Source: Pseudomonas libanensis
Lineage (GTDB): Bacteria > Pseudomonadota > Gammaproteobacteria > Pseudomonadales > Pseudomonadaceae
Length of the DNA stretch: 64,000 nt
Direction of reading: 5' to 3'
Assembly (NCBI RefSeq): GCF_001439685.1
Contig: NZ_JYLH01000012.1
Location: 1-64,000, forward strand
In this document: piece after piece, positions 25,291 to 34,579 of the stretch
Numbering within the stretch: the first letter of the stretch is position 1
Layout of the letters: each line of letters begins with the position of its first letter
The notes under the pieces: generated by a model
What the model was told of the DNA's origin: nothing
Seen by the model: only the letters and a program-made list of their open reading frames with translations
Databases searched by the model: none
Position numbers and translations under genes: made by a program

Positions 25291-26616
25291 TCAGGTGCGC
25301 AGGGGTTTGATCGTGACGTTGCGATCGACGACGAAGTCCCCGACCTGGGCCAGTACCGCAGGCCTGGCGTTCCAGTAGGGCATCAGCACCAGCGACGAAA
25401 ACAGCGCCGCGCCGGCAAAGACGATAAATACCGTGACAGTATCGAAGTAGCCCGGCAGCAAACCGCCAAGGATCGCCCCCACTGAACCGCAACCATTGAC
25501 GAAACCTGCCGCCGTGGCGCCGGCCTTGGCCGTGCCGAAGTCGATGGCCGCCGTGCTGCTGATCATCGAATCAGGGCCGTACAGGGTCAGGCCCATCACA
25601 AACAGCAAGGCCATCACCAGCACCACGCTGCCGGTGTGCAGCGCGCCCATGAACAACGCCAAGGCTACGGTCAGCGCCAGCAGGCTGAGCACACAGGCGG
25701 GCATGCGCCGGGCGCCGAACAGTTTGTCGGAGGCCAGGCCGATCAGCACCGGCCCGAGCAAGCCGGCCAGCTCAAACGCGGTAGGCACGATGGCCGCGCC
25801 GACCTTGCCCACCGACGGCATCTGCTCGTAGACGATCACCGGGCCCCACAACAGGATCGCGTAGCGCGCCGGCTTGAGCAGGAAGTACGCCAGCCCCAGA
25901 GTCAACACCGTGCGGTTGCGCAGGATTGCGCGCAATGGTTCGAGCACGCTGATGCGCTTTTGAGCAGCAGCCTCTTCGGCGCTCAAGACCGGCTCGGGCT
26001 CCACCGCCGGCAAGCCTACATCCTGCGGGGTATTGCGCTGGAACATAAAGAACAGCACGGCCACTACCGCCACCACCGCGGCACTGGAGATAAACGCCGC
26101 GTGCCAGCTGCCGATCAGCGTATACGCCCACCAGCCGGCAAACGGCGAAGCAACCAAGCCGCCAAAGGCGTAGCACGAACTCCACAGCCCCAACACCCGC
26201 CCCCGCTGCTGGGCGGGAAAGAAACTGCCAAGGTTCTTGCACAACCCCGACCAACCGGTGGATTGCGCCAAGCCCTGGATCAACATGCAGGTGACGAAGA
26301 TCGGCAAGGTGGCGAACGTGCCCATCACCAGCGCCGCGGCGGCGGAAACCAGCAAGCCGCCGAGCACCACCACCCGTGGCCCGAAGCGGTCGGCGAGCAT
26401 GCCCCAGGTGAACTGGCCCACGGCGTACGCGGCGAGGTAGAGGCCATCCAGGTTGGCCATCATCATTTTATCGAGGGGGAAACCCGGGTCGTCACCGATC
26501 CCCAGCTTCGCTACCGAAAATGCCTTGCGAGTGAAATAGAAAGCGGCGTACGCCAGCCAGGTGATGGCGAAAATCTGCACGCGCCAACGCTTGATGCTAC
26601 CCATAGGGATATTCAT
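25291..26616 (-). CDS. MFS transporter, organophosphate:phosphate antiporter (OPA) type
   Basis: A 441-residue, 12-helix transporter. LAYAAFYFTRKAFSVAK near the N-terminus and STGWSGLCKNLGSFFP are OPA-family (GlpT/UhpT-like) signatures. It is divergent from a LysR gene and only 2 kb from phnW-phnX, so import of 2-aminoethylphosphonate or a related phosphonate is the most likely job (inference). The start at 26616 lacks a strong ribosome site; an ATG four codons later is possible. Confidence 0.88.
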   Translation of the reverse strand: MNIPMGSIKRWRVQIFAITWLAYAAFYFTRKAFSVAKLGIGDDPGFPLDKMMMANLDGLYLAAYAVGQFTWGMLADRFGPRVVVLGGLLVSAAAALVMGTFATLPIFVTCMLIQGLAQSTGWSGLCKNLGSFFPAQQRGRVLGLWSSCYAFGGLVASPFAGWWAYTLIGSWHAAFISSAAVVAVVAVLFFMFQRNTPQDVGLPAVEPEPVLSAEEAAAQKRISVLEPLRAILRNRTVLTLGLAYFLLKPARYAILLWGPVIVYEQMPSVGKVGAAIVPTAFELAGLLGPVLIGLASDKLFGARRMPACVLSLLALTVALALFMGALHTGSVVLVMALLFVMGLTLYGPDSMISSTAAIDFGTAKAGATAAGFVNGCGSVGAILGGLLPGYFDTVTVFIVFAGAALFSSLVLMPYWNARPAVLAQVGDFVVDRNVTIKPLRT

Positions 26617-26874
26617 GGTGGTTCTGACCTCAGGTGTGAGTGTGCCGGCAGAATCGAAAGAAAACGCCTGTTGTTTTTATGGTTGAGCACTGCAATGCCG
26701 GGCCGTAGGGGGCGCAACATTGGTCAGATGGGTGCGGTATGCCTGCGCCCATGGCCACCGAGGTTGTAGGACTCAACCTACGGCGACTGAGGTGCATCAA
26801 AGCAATGGCTGACTAATAGGTAAAATCGATTTATCGTATTTCAAATATAAGTCCAGCTTGTAAGAGGATGCGCC

Positions 26875-27765
26875 ATGTCGGTTTCCCACGCCCAGCTCAA
26901 GGCCTTCCACGCGGTGGCCGTCCACGGCAGTTTTACCGGTGCCGCCGAGCGGCTGTTCCTGACCCAGCCAGCAATTTCCGACCAGGTACGCAAACTCGAA
27001 GAGCGCTTCGGCGTATTGCTGTTTCACCGCAACAAGCGCTCGGTACGCCTGACCGACCTCGGTGAACGCCTGCTGGGCATCACTCAACGTCTGTTTGTGA
27101 TTGAGGCCGAAGCCGAGGAATTGTTGCAGGACTCCCGCGCCCTGCTTACCGGCACCCTCACCCTGGCGGTGGATGCCCCGGTGCATGTTCTGCCGCAGAT
27201 TGCGCGCTTCTGCCAGCTGTACCCCGGAATCAGCGTGAAGATCGAAACCGGCAACACCGATGAATCATTGTTTCGCCTGTACAACTATCAGGCTGACCTG
27301 GCGCTGCTGGGGCGCGATGTCGACGATGCGCGCCTGGTGTCGCTGCCCTTGCCCGACGACCAACTTCTGGCGTTTGTCGCACGCAACCACCCTTGGGCCG
27401 GACGCGAGTCGATCTGCCTGGCCGACCTCGACGACACACCCTTGGTATTGCGCGAAATCGGCTCCGTCACCCGTCAGACCCTGGAGCAGGAAATGAGCCA
27501 GGCCGGCCTGCGCATTCGCCCGGCGATCCAGGTGGAAGGCCGCGAAGCCGCCCGCGAGGCGGTGGTGGTGGGCATTGGCGTGGGCGTGGTGTCGGCGGCT
27601 GAGTTCGGCGCCGACGCACGGGTGTACGCCATGCCGATTCGCGATTGCACCCAGCGCATGAAGGAAACCCTGGTGTGCCTGAAGGAACAGAGCTCACGCC
27701 GGGTGGTGGCAACCTTTTTGGAAATCGTGCGTGAGAGCCTTCACGCCAATTCGAAAAATGCCTGA
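26875..27765 (+). CDS. LysR-family regulator, phosphonate locus (1)
   Basis: A 296-residue regulator. The helix-turn-helix is VAVHGSFTGAAERLFLTQPAISDQVRKLEERFG; the effector domain follows from about residue 90. It is divergent from the OPA-type transporter with a 258-base shared region, which suggests it controls transport. Its last 25 bases overlap the end of the second, converging LysR gene. The two proteins are related in their N-terminal halves and may be ancient duplicates. Confidence 0.9.
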   Translation: MSVSHAQLKAFHAVAVHGSFTGAAERLFLTQPAISDQVRKLEERFGVLLFHRNKRSVRLTDLGERLLGITQRLFVIEAEAEELLQDSRALLTGTLTLAVDAPVHVLPQIARFCQLYPGISVKIETGNTDESLFRLYNYQADLALLGRDVDDARLVSLPLPDDQLLAFVARNHPWAGRESICLADLDDTPLVLREIGSVTRQTLEQEMSQAGLRIRPAIQVEGREAAREAVVVGIGVGVVSAAEFGADARVYAMPIRDCTQRMKETLVCLKEQSSRRVVATFLEIVRESLHANSKNA

Positions 27766-28595
27766 ATCAAGCGCAGCGAGCGGCGCCGCTCCATGCACCC
27801 GAGCATATGCCGGTTGAGCAACCCATCGCCCAGGATCGGCACGGCTTGCACACGCGGGTCCGGGCTGACTTCCATCGACGACACCACACCCACGCCCAAC
27901 TCTGCCGCGACCGCTTCGGTCACGGCTTCACGGCTGTCCAACTCCAGCAGCACCTTGGGCTGCACATGCGCCGCCAGGCAGGCGTCGTCAAAGGTGCGCC
28001 GGGTGATGGAGCTGGGCTCGCGCAGCACCATGATCACCTCGTGCAAGTGCGTCAGTTGAATGCCTTCGGGCTGGTTTGCCCACGGATGCGCAGCCGGCAC
28101 CAGCGCGCAAATCCGTGACTCGTCCAAAGGCTGCAAGTGCAGGCCATTGCGCGGTTCCACCTCGGTGAGCACCGCCACGTCCGCATGTTCGGACAGCAGC
28201 GCCGCCAAGGCTTCCTGGGCATTGCCCAAGCGCAGGTTCACGGTAATGCCCGGGTAGCGCGAGCGCAGGCTGGCGATCATCGGCATCACCAAGTGCGGGC
28301 CATCGGCGGCCACTTCCAGGCGTCCAGTGAGCAACTGGCGGTTGGCCTCCAGCATGGTCTGCGCCTCGTCCACCAAACCGAAGATCGCCCGGGTAATGGC
28401 CGCCAGGCGCGCGCCCTCCTCGGTCAACTCCACGCGCCGGGCGGTACGGCGCAGCAACGGGATCTGGTAGTGCTCCTCCAACGCCTTGATATGCCCGGTC
28501 ACAGCCGGCTGGCTGATAAACAGCCGAGCCGCTGCCCGGGTAAAACTGCCCTCGCGGGCCACCGCATCGAATGCACGTAGTTGGAACAGGTTCAT
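27741..28595 (-). CDS. LysR-family regulator of phnWX (2)
   Basis: A 284-residue regulator starting MNLFQLRAFDAVAREGSFTR, helix-turn-helix to about residue 60 (LFISQPAVTGHIKALEEHYQ). An open upstream extension of 88 codons lacks family similarity and would run into the phnW promoter. It is divergent from phnW with 112 bases between starts, like the LysR gene beside phnW in P. aeruginosa. The probable inducer is 2-aminoethylphosphonate or phosphonoacetaldehyde (inference). Confidence 0.92.
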   Translation of the reverse strand: MNLFQLRAFDAVAREGSFTRAAARLFISQPAVTGHIKALEEHYQIPLLRRTARRVELTEEGARLAAITRAIFGLVDEAQTMLEANRQLLTGRLEVAADGPHLVMPMIASLRSRYPGITVNLRLGNAQEALAALLSEHADVAVLTEVEPRNGLHLQPLDESRICALVPAAHPWANQPEGIQLTHLHEVIMVLREPSSITRRTFDDACLAAHVQPKVLLELDSREAVTEAVAAELGVGVVSSMEVSPDPRVQAVPILGDGLLNRHMLGCMERRRSLRLIQAFFELA

Positions 28596-28707
28596 AGTTA
28601 TCGGCCTCACTGATAGCTCGCATAACAACAAACAATTTGATTGATAACAAGCCAAACTGCAATTTAGGCGCCGTAGCTTCAACCCCGATACCTTGCGAGG
28701 ACTTGAG

Positions 28708-29817
28708 ATGACCACTGCCGCGCCGATCCTGTTGACCCCTGGTCCCCTGACCACATCAAACCGCACCCGCCAGGCGATGATGGTGGATTGGGGCTCATGG
28801 GATGACCGCTTCAACCAGCTCACCGCCAGCGTTTGCACGCAGCTGCTGGCGATTCTCAACGGGGCCGACAGCCATCATTGCGTGCCGTTACAAGGCAGCG
28901 GCACCTTCGCCGTCGAAGCCGCCATCGGCACCCTGGTACCCCGCGAGGGCAAGGTGCTGGTGCTGATCAACGGCGCCTATGGCAAGCGCCTGGCGAAGAT
29001 CTGCGAGGTGCTTGGCCGCACGTTCAGCACCTTTGAAACCGCCGAAGACGAGCCCACCACCGCTGCCGATGTGGATCGCCTGCTGCACGCTGACGGCGCC
29101 ATCACCCACGTCGCGCTGATTCATTGTGAAACCAGCACCGGCATTCTCAACCCGCTGCCGGAGATCGCCCAGGTGGTCAAACACCACGGCAAACGCCTGA
29201 TCATCGACGCCATGAGTTCCTTCGGCGCGCTGCCGATCGATGCCCGCGAAGTCCCGTTCGAAGCGTTGATCGCCGCCTCCGGCAAATGCCTGGAAGGCGT
29301 GCCGGGCATGGGGTTTGTCTTCGCAGAAAAACATGCGCTGGCCGCTGCCCAAGGCAACTGCCATTCCCTGGCGATGGACCTGTTCGACCAGCACAGCTAC
29401 ATGACCAAGACCGGCCAATGGCGCTTCACCCCGCCGACCCACGTGGTCGCCGCCCTGCATGAGGCCTTGCTGCAATACGCCGAGGAAGGCGGACTGCCCG
29501 CCCGCCATCAACGCTACGCGGACAACTGCCAGGCACTGCTGGATGGCATGGCCGCACTGGGCCTGCGCAGTTTTCTGCCGGCGGCGATCCAGGCGCCGAT
29601 CATCGTCACCTTCCATGCACCACAAGACCCGCGCTACCAGTTCAAGGACTTCTACGAACGGGTCAAGGCCAAGGGCTTCATCCTTTACCCGGGCAAGCTG
29701 ACCCAAGTGGAAACCTTTCGCGTGGGCTGCATCGGCCATGTCGACGCGACCGGCATGCGCGCAGCGGTCAAGGCAATCGGCGAGGTGCTGCAAGAAATGG
29801 AAGTGTTGGACATTTGA
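28708..29817 (+). CDS. phnW: 2-aminoethylphosphonate:pyruvate aminotransferase
   Basis: A 369-residue PLP enzyme that moves the amino group of 2-aminoethylphosphonate to pyruvate, giving phosphonoacetaldehyde and alanine. The N-terminus ILLTPGPLTTSNRTRQAM is typical, IIDAMSSFGALPID contains the PLP-binding Asp, and SGKCLEGVPGMGFV carries the Schiff-base Lys. The ATG at 28708 with GCGAGGA is preferred. phnX starts 27 bases after the stop, one operon. Confidence 0.96.
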   Translation: MTTAAPILLTPGPLTTSNRTRQAMMVDWGSWDDRFNQLTASVCTQLLAILNGADSHHCVPLQGSGTFAVEAAIGTLVPREGKVLVLINGAYGKRLAKICEVLGRTFSTFETAEDEPTTAADVDRLLHADGAITHVALIHCETSTGILNPLPEIAQVVKHHGKRLIIDAMSSFGALPIDAREVPFEALIAASGKCLEGVPGMGFVFAEKHALAAAQGNCHSLAMDLFDQHSYMTKTGQWRFTPPTHVVAALHEALLQYAEEGGLPARHQRYADNCQALLDGMAALGLRSFLPAAIQAPIIVTFHAPQDPRYQFKDFYERVKAKGFILYPGKLTQVETFRVGCIGHVDATGMRAAVKAIGEVLQEMEVLDI

Positions 29818-29844
29818 CTCCCCCATTACCACAGGATCTGAACC

Positions 29845-30672
29845 ATGAACTATCAAAACCCCAATACCCTCCAGGCCGTTATCCTCGACTGGGCCGGCAC
29901 CGTGGTCGACTTCGGCTCCTTCGCGCCCACGCAGATCTTTGTCGAGGCGTTTGCCGAGTTCGACGTGCAAGTCTCTATCGAGGAAGCCCGTGGCCCGATG
30001 GGCATGGGCAAGTGGGACCATATCCGCACCCTCTGCGACCAGCCGCAAGTTGCCGAGCGCTACCGCAAGGCGTTCGGCCGCACGCCCACCGACGACGACG
30101 TGACCGCCATCTACCAGCGCTTCATGCCACTGCAGATCGAGAAGATCGCCGAACACTCGGCGCTGATTCCCGGCGCCCTCGACACCATTGCAGCGCTGCG
30201 GGCGCAAGGGATCAAGATCGGCTCCTGCTCCGGCTATCCCAAGCAAGTGATGGACAAGGTCGTGGCCCTGGCCGCCACCAACGGCTACGTCGCCGACCAT
30301 GTCGTGGCCACCGACGAAGTGCCCAACGGCCGCCCGTGGCCGGCACAGGCGCTGGCTAACGTGATCGCCCTGGGCATTGATGATGTGGCGGCCTGCGTGA
30401 AAGTCGACGACACTGTGCCGGGCATCCTTGAAGGCCGTCGCGCCGGCATGTGGACGGTGGCGCTGACCTGCTCGGGCAATGCCCTGGGCCTGACCTTCGA
30501 TCAATTCCGTGCCCTGGACAGCGCCACACTGGCCAGCGAGCGCCAGCGTATCGAAGCGATGTTCGAAAGCTCGCGCCCGCATTATCTGATCGACACCATC
30601 ACCGATCTGCCGACTGTCATCGCTGAGATCAATGCTCGCCTGGCCCGCGGGGAAATGCCGCAGAGCGACTGA
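29845..30672 (+). CDS. phnX: phosphonoacetaldehyde hydrolase (phosphonatase)
   Basis: A 275-residue HAD-superfamily enzyme that splits the C-P bond of phosphonoacetaldehyde to acetaldehyde and phosphate. The nucleophile Asp15 is in ILDWAGTVVD, and the Schiff-base Lys56 in GPMGMGKWDHIR of the cap domain. SCSGYPKQVMD and VKVDDTVPGILEG complete the HAD motifs. Together with phnW it makes phosphonate-phosphorus and C2 units available. Confidence 0.97.
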   Translation: MNYQNPNTLQAVILDWAGTVVDFGSFAPTQIFVEAFAEFDVQVSIEEARGPMGMGKWDHIRTLCDQPQVAERYRKAFGRTPTDDDVTAIYQRFMPLQIEKIAEHSALIPGALDTIAALRAQGIKIGSCSGYPKQVMDKVVALAATNGYVADHVVATDEVPNGRPWPAQALANVIALGIDDVAACVKVDDTVPGILEGRRAGMWTVALTCSGNALGLTFDQFRALDSATLASERQRIEAMFESSRPHYLIDTITDLPTVIAEINARLARGEMPQSD

Positions 30673-30786
30673 CCAGGATCAAAACAACGGCATTTGCAAC
30701 GAGCGAACCGCTTGAAACGGGCATACAGTTAACACACTCCGTCGCCAAAGAACGGAGGTATGCCCTGATGAGAGAGGAACCCAGCA

Positions 30787-31335
30787 ATGCCGTGGAAAAA
30801 TTCCGATTCACGCTACAGCACCATGTCGATTGCGCTGCACTGGTTGATGGTGGTGCTGCTGGCGGTGGTCTACGCCTGCATTGAACTGCGCGGGCAATTC
30901 CCCAAAGGCAGCGGTGCGCGCACGTTGATCGTCGAAATGCACTTCATGCTCGGCCTGACCGTGTTTGTGCTGGTGTGGCTGCGCCTGTTTGCACGCAGCC
31001 TGGGGGTGGCGCCGAAGATCGTGCCGGCACCGCCGCCATGGCAGAGCCTGCTGGCGACGCTGATGCACTGGGCGTTGTATGCGTTGATGATCGGCTTGCC
31101 GATTGCCGGTTGGTTGATCGTCAGTGCCAAAGGGCATTCGGTGATGTTCTATGGGATGGAGTTACCGCCGCTGATCGCAGAAAACAAGGCGTTGGCCGAG
31201 GAGATTGAAGGCTGGCATGTGCTGTTCGCCCAGGTCGGTTATTGGTTGATCGGGCTGCATGCGCTGGCGGGGATTTTTCATCATTACGTGATGCGCGATA
31301 ACACGGCGCTACGCATGATGCCCAAAGGCAGGTAA
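30787..31335 (+). CDS. cytochrome b561
   Basis: A 182-residue, four-helix membrane b-type cytochrome: YSTMSIALHWLMVVLLAVVYA, VEMHFMLGLTVFVLVWLRLF, ATLMHWALYALMIGLPIAGW and QVGYWLIGLHALAGIFHHYVMR supply the helices and His ligands. It is a paralogue of the gene at 14935 but stands alone; AGAGGAA precedes its ATG. It probably oxidises ubiquinol or passes electrons to a periplasmic acceptor. Confidence 0.93.
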   Translation: MPWKNSDSRYSTMSIALHWLMVVLLAVVYACIELRGQFPKGSGARTLIVEMHFMLGLTVFVLVWLRLFARSLGVAPKIVPAPPPWQSLLATLMHWALYALMIGLPIAGWLIVSAKGHSVMFYGMELPPLIAENKALAEEIEGWHVLFAQVGYWLIGLHALAGIFHHYVMRDNTALRMMPKGR

Positions 31336-31339
31336 CGAC

Positions 31340-31370
31340 TTTGCCTGGCACTCCAAACGTGCCAGGCAAA
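31340..31370. terminator. strong hairpin after cytochrome b561
   Basis: TTTGCCTGGCAC and GTGCCAGGCAAA form a perfect 12-base-pair stem with a seven-base loop, five bases after the stop. No T tract follows on either strand, so it may stabilise the 3' end rather than terminate alone. Confidence 0.6.
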
Positions 31371-31536
31371 CCATCCTACATCGTCTATACATTTTCTACT
31401 TATAGTTTCGATTTAACGCTTTTCACTTGGGATTACTCCTACGACATCCACCAGAAAAAACCCGTAATGTTTTGTCGCACAGCAGTGCTCCAGCAATTGG
31501 ACACTCGCGTCTGACAACGAACTGAATGGGATTTTT

Positions 31537-32313
31537 ATGGAAGGTGCCTCAAGTAACGGTCGCCAGCACGCTTGCGGGGATCAGGGGGTCGCTACAGCAC
31601 CTCCGACTTTCAGCCAGTGGTATGTGCTGTGTGACTTCGACGGGACCATTACCCCCACGGATGTCATCGACAACGTCCTCCAACGCTTCGCCGGCCCCGA
31701 GTGGGAAACCATTGAGCAGGAATGGCTGGATGGGCATATCGGTTCACGCGAATGCCTGAGCCGCCAACTGGCGCTGATCAAGGCTACCCCAAGTGAACTG
31801 CTGGCGTATTTCGACAGCGTCGAGATCGACCCGGACTTTCCGGATTTCGTCGATCACGTCATGGGCCTGGGTGCTTCCATCGAAGTGGTCAGCGACGGCA
31901 TCGAACAAGGCATCGCCCGCATCTTGTCCCGCCACTACGTGACCCTGCTGCCGATTCTCGCCAACCGCCTGCGCCAGGTTGACCACAACAGCTGGCGCAT
32001 CGACTACCCCTATGCCAGCGATGCGTGCCGCGCCGCGTCCGGCAACTGCAAGTGCAAATCCACCCCGCGCAACAAGCGCGTGCTGGTGATCGGCGACGGC
32101 AAATCGGACATGTGCGTGGCCTCCACCGCGGACTTCGTGTTCGCCAAAGGCAGCCTCGCCGAATATTGCGTCGCCAACCAGATTCCTCACGCGCGCTTCG
32201 ACACCTTCGCCGAAGTGCCTGCATTGCTGGCCAAGCTGCCACAGGGCATCGCCGCCAACGCCACCACCTTCAATACCTCTGCTGACAATCAGGAACTCTT
32301 CCATCATGTCTGA
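31537..32313 (+). CDS. HAD-IB phosphatase, MtnX-like
   Basis: A 258-residue HAD phosphatase. LCDFDGTITPTDVIDN carries the nucleophile and acid/base Asp pair, VSDGIEQGI motif II and VIGDGKSDMCVA motif III, as in MtnX/SerB-like small-molecule phosphatases. A Cys-rich insert (DACRAASGNCKCKS) could bind metal. The first 27 residues are low in conservation, so the true start may be later. It overlaps the aminotransferase by eight bases. The substrate is unknown. Confidence 0.88.
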   Translation: MEGASSNGRQHACGDQGVATAPPTFSQWYVLCDFDGTITPTDVIDNVLQRFAGPEWETIEQEWLDGHIGSRECLSRQLALIKATPSELLAYFDSVEIDPDFPDFVDHVMGLGASIEVVSDGIEQGIARILSRHYVTLLPILANRLRQVDHNSWRIDYPYASDACRAASGNCKCKSTPRNKRVLVIGDGKSDMCVASTADFVFAKGSLAEYCVANQIPHARFDTFAEVPALLAKLPQGIAANATTFNTSADNQELFHHV

Positions 32314-33700
32314 TATCCGTATCGCTACCGCCGAAGACCAGGTTCTGCTGGATAAAGAAGCCAAGTACTGCTCCTACGGCGACACCGTTCACTACATCGA
32401 GCCGCCGCGTATTTTCAGTCGCTGCGAAGGCTCTTATGTTTGGGACACCGAAGACCAGGCCTACCTCGACCTGCAAATGTGGTACTCGGCGGTCAACTTC
32501 GGCTATGCCAACCCGCGCCTGAACAACGCGCTGAAAAAGCAGATCGACACCCTGCCGCAAATCGCCAGCCAGTACCTGCACAAAGGCAAGATCGAGCTGT
32601 CGGAAATGATCGCGGTCGACGCCAAGAACAAGTTCGGTCTCGACGGTCGCGTGCACTTCAACGTCGGCGGTTCGCAGTCCATCGAAGACTCCCTGAAAGT
32701 GGTACGTAACGCCACCAACGGCAAGAGCCTGATGTTCGCCTTCGAAGGCGGCTACCACGGGCGTACCCTCGGCGCGTCGTCGATCACCTCCAGCTACCGC
32801 TACCGTCGTCGCTACGGCCACTTCGGCGAGCGTGCGCAATTTATCCCGTTTCCATACCACTTCCGTGGCCCGAAAGGCATGACCAAGGAAGAGTACGGCA
32901 GCCACTGCGTGCAGCAATTTGCCCGTCTGTTCGAGACCGAATACAACGGCGTGTGGGACCCGAAAGTCGGCCAGAGCGAATACGCTGCGTTCTACGTCGA
33001 GCCGATCCAGGGCACCGGCGGCTACGTGATCCCGCCGATGAACTTCTACCGCGAACTCAAGCATGTGCTGGACCAGCACGGCATCCTGATGGTATCGGAC
33101 GAAATCCAGATGGGCTTCTATCGCACCGGCAAGCTGTGGTCGATCGAACACTTCGACGTACAACCGGACGTGATCGTGTTCGGCAAGGCGCTGACCAATG
33201 GCCTCAACCCACTGGGCGGCATCTGGGCCCGTGAAGAGTTGATCAACCCGAAGATTTTCCCGCCAGGGTCCACTCACTCCACCTTCGCCTCCAACCCACT
33301 GGGTACGGCGGTGGGCCTGGAGATGTTGAAGATGACCAGCGAAGTCGACTACGGCGCGATGGTCATGGCCAAGGGCAAATACTTCCTGGAAGGCTTGCAA
33401 GACCTGCAGAAACGCTTCCCCGTCATTGGCGACGTCGATGGCCTGGGCCTGGCGCTGCGCTGCGAAATCTGTGGGCCGGACGGCTTCACACCGGACAAGG
33501 CGACCCTGGATTACATGGTCGAAGAAGGCATGAAAGGCGACATGGTCGTAGACGGCCAGAAACTGGGGTTGATCCTCGACGTAGGCGGTTACTACAAGAA
33601 CGTGATCACCCTGGCCCCGTCCCTGGAAATCAGCTACCCGGAAATCGACCTGGGCCTCAAGCTGCTCGAGCAGTTGCTGGTGCGAGCGACCCAGCGGTGA
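32306..33700 (+). CDS. class III aminotransferase
   Basis: A 464-residue PLP-dependent class III aminotransferase. NVGGSQSIEDSLKVVR is the cofactor phosphate region, EGGYHGRTLGASS the aromatic/His region, VSDEIQMGF holds the PLP-binding Asp, and VFGKALTNGLNPLGG the Schiff-base Lys. It is the middle gene of a three-gene operon with overlaps on both sides (8 bases with the phosphatase, GTGA with the hydrolase). The partner substrates are not evident. Confidence 0.93.
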   Translation: MSDIRIATAEDQVLLDKEAKYCSYGDTVHYIEPPRIFSRCEGSYVWDTEDQAYLDLQMWYSAVNFGYANPRLNNALKKQIDTLPQIASQYLHKGKIELSEMIAVDAKNKFGLDGRVHFNVGGSQSIEDSLKVVRNATNGKSLMFAFEGGYHGRTLGASSITSSYRYRRRYGHFGERAQFIPFPYHFRGPKGMTKEEYGSHCVQQFARLFETEYNGVWDPKVGQSEYAAFYVEPIQGTGGYVIPPMNFYRELKHVLDQHGILMVSDEIQMGFYRTGKLWSIEHFDVQPDVIVFGKALTNGLNPLGGIWAREELINPKIFPPGSTHSTFASNPLGTAVGLEMLKMTSEVDYGAMVMAKGKYFLEGLQDLQKRFPVIGDVDGLGLALRCEICGPDGFTPDKATLDYMVEEGMKGDMVVDGQKLGLILDVGGYYKNVITLAPSLEISYPEIDLGLKLLEQLLVRATQR

Positions 33701-34566
33701 GTGCGCACGGTATTGACCTTGGTGAAGGCGATGCCGGTTTCGTACTCGGTGAAGGTCCGGTCGGGATCCTGTTGATCCATGGCCTGACCGGCACCCCGAC
33801 GGAATTGCGCCAGGTTGCCAAGGGCCTGGCCAAGGCGGGTAACTGCACGGTGTATGTGCCGACGTTGGCCGGGCACTGCGGCGACAACAGCGACCTGCAA
33901 GCCACCGGTTGGCTGGACTGGTACGAAGGCGTGCGCAAGACCTTCGTACAGGTCAGGCAACGCCACGAGCAGGTGTTTGTCGGTGGCTTGTCCATGGGCG
34001 CGGTAATGTCGATGTACGTGGCCGCCGAACACCCGGGCCAAGTCGCCGGGCTGTTGTTATACTCCCTGACTTTACGTAACGATGGCTGGAACGCCTCACC
34101 TGTCACACGATTAGTGCCTTGGGTGACTCGAATTCCCTTTGTGTTGGACTTTTGCGTATTCAATGAGCGGCCGCCATACGGTATTAAAAACACGCGGCTG
34201 CGAGCCATTGTCGAACGGCAGATGAAAATGGGTGAAAGCAGTGCAGCAGGCTTGCTGAGCATGTCTGGCAAGAGTCTGCGGCAAATGCATAAACTGACGA
34301 CTCGAGTGAAACGGAGTATGCCGTCGATTAAAGCGCCCGCCCTGATCATTCACTCCATCGAGGATGATGTCAGCGGCAGGTGGAACGCCGACTACACCGA
34401 ACAGAAACTCGCAGGCCCTGTCACCAAAGTGCTGTTGAATAACTGCTATCACATGATTACGGTAGACCTGCAATACAAGGAGGTGGTCGCCCTGAGTGCC
34501 AACTTCATCCAAAGCCATATTTCTGTTCGAGGGGAACCATCAGGCAGCCGATGCCCCATTGCCTGA
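33697..34566 (+). CDS. alpha/beta hydrolase, carboxylesterase-like
   Basis: A 289-residue serine hydrolase. GILLIHGLTGTPTELRQVA gives the oxyanion region, VFVGGLSMGAVMS the nucleophile elbow (GLSMG), HSIEDDVSGRWN the Asp, and NNCYHMITVD the His, in the order of Est30-type carboxylesterases. It starts at a GTG overlapping the aminotransferase stop. From about base 34050 to the end the DNA is noticeably AT-richer and uses rarer codons than the first half. Confidence 0.9.
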   Translation: MSAHGIDLGEGDAGFVLGEGPVGILLIHGLTGTPTELRQVAKGLAKAGNCTVYVPTLAGHCGDNSDLQATGWLDWYEGVRKTFVQVRQRHEQVFVGGLSMGAVMSMYVAAEHPGQVAGLLLYSLTLRNDGWNASPVTRLVPWVTRIPFVLDFCVFNERPPYGIKNTRLRAIVERQMKMGESSAAGLLSMSGKSLRQMHKLTTRVKRSMPSIKAPALIIHSIEDDVSGRWNADYTEQKLAGPVTKVLLNNCYHMITVDLQYKEVVALSANFIQSHISVRGEPSGSRCPIA

Positions 34567-34579
34567 TTTATCAGCCCTT

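Noticed and set aside
28888..30582. 564-codon open frame opposite phnW and phnX
   Set aside because: Spans two well-supported genes on the other strand; its sequence is low in conserved motifs, typical of a GC-rich shadow frame.
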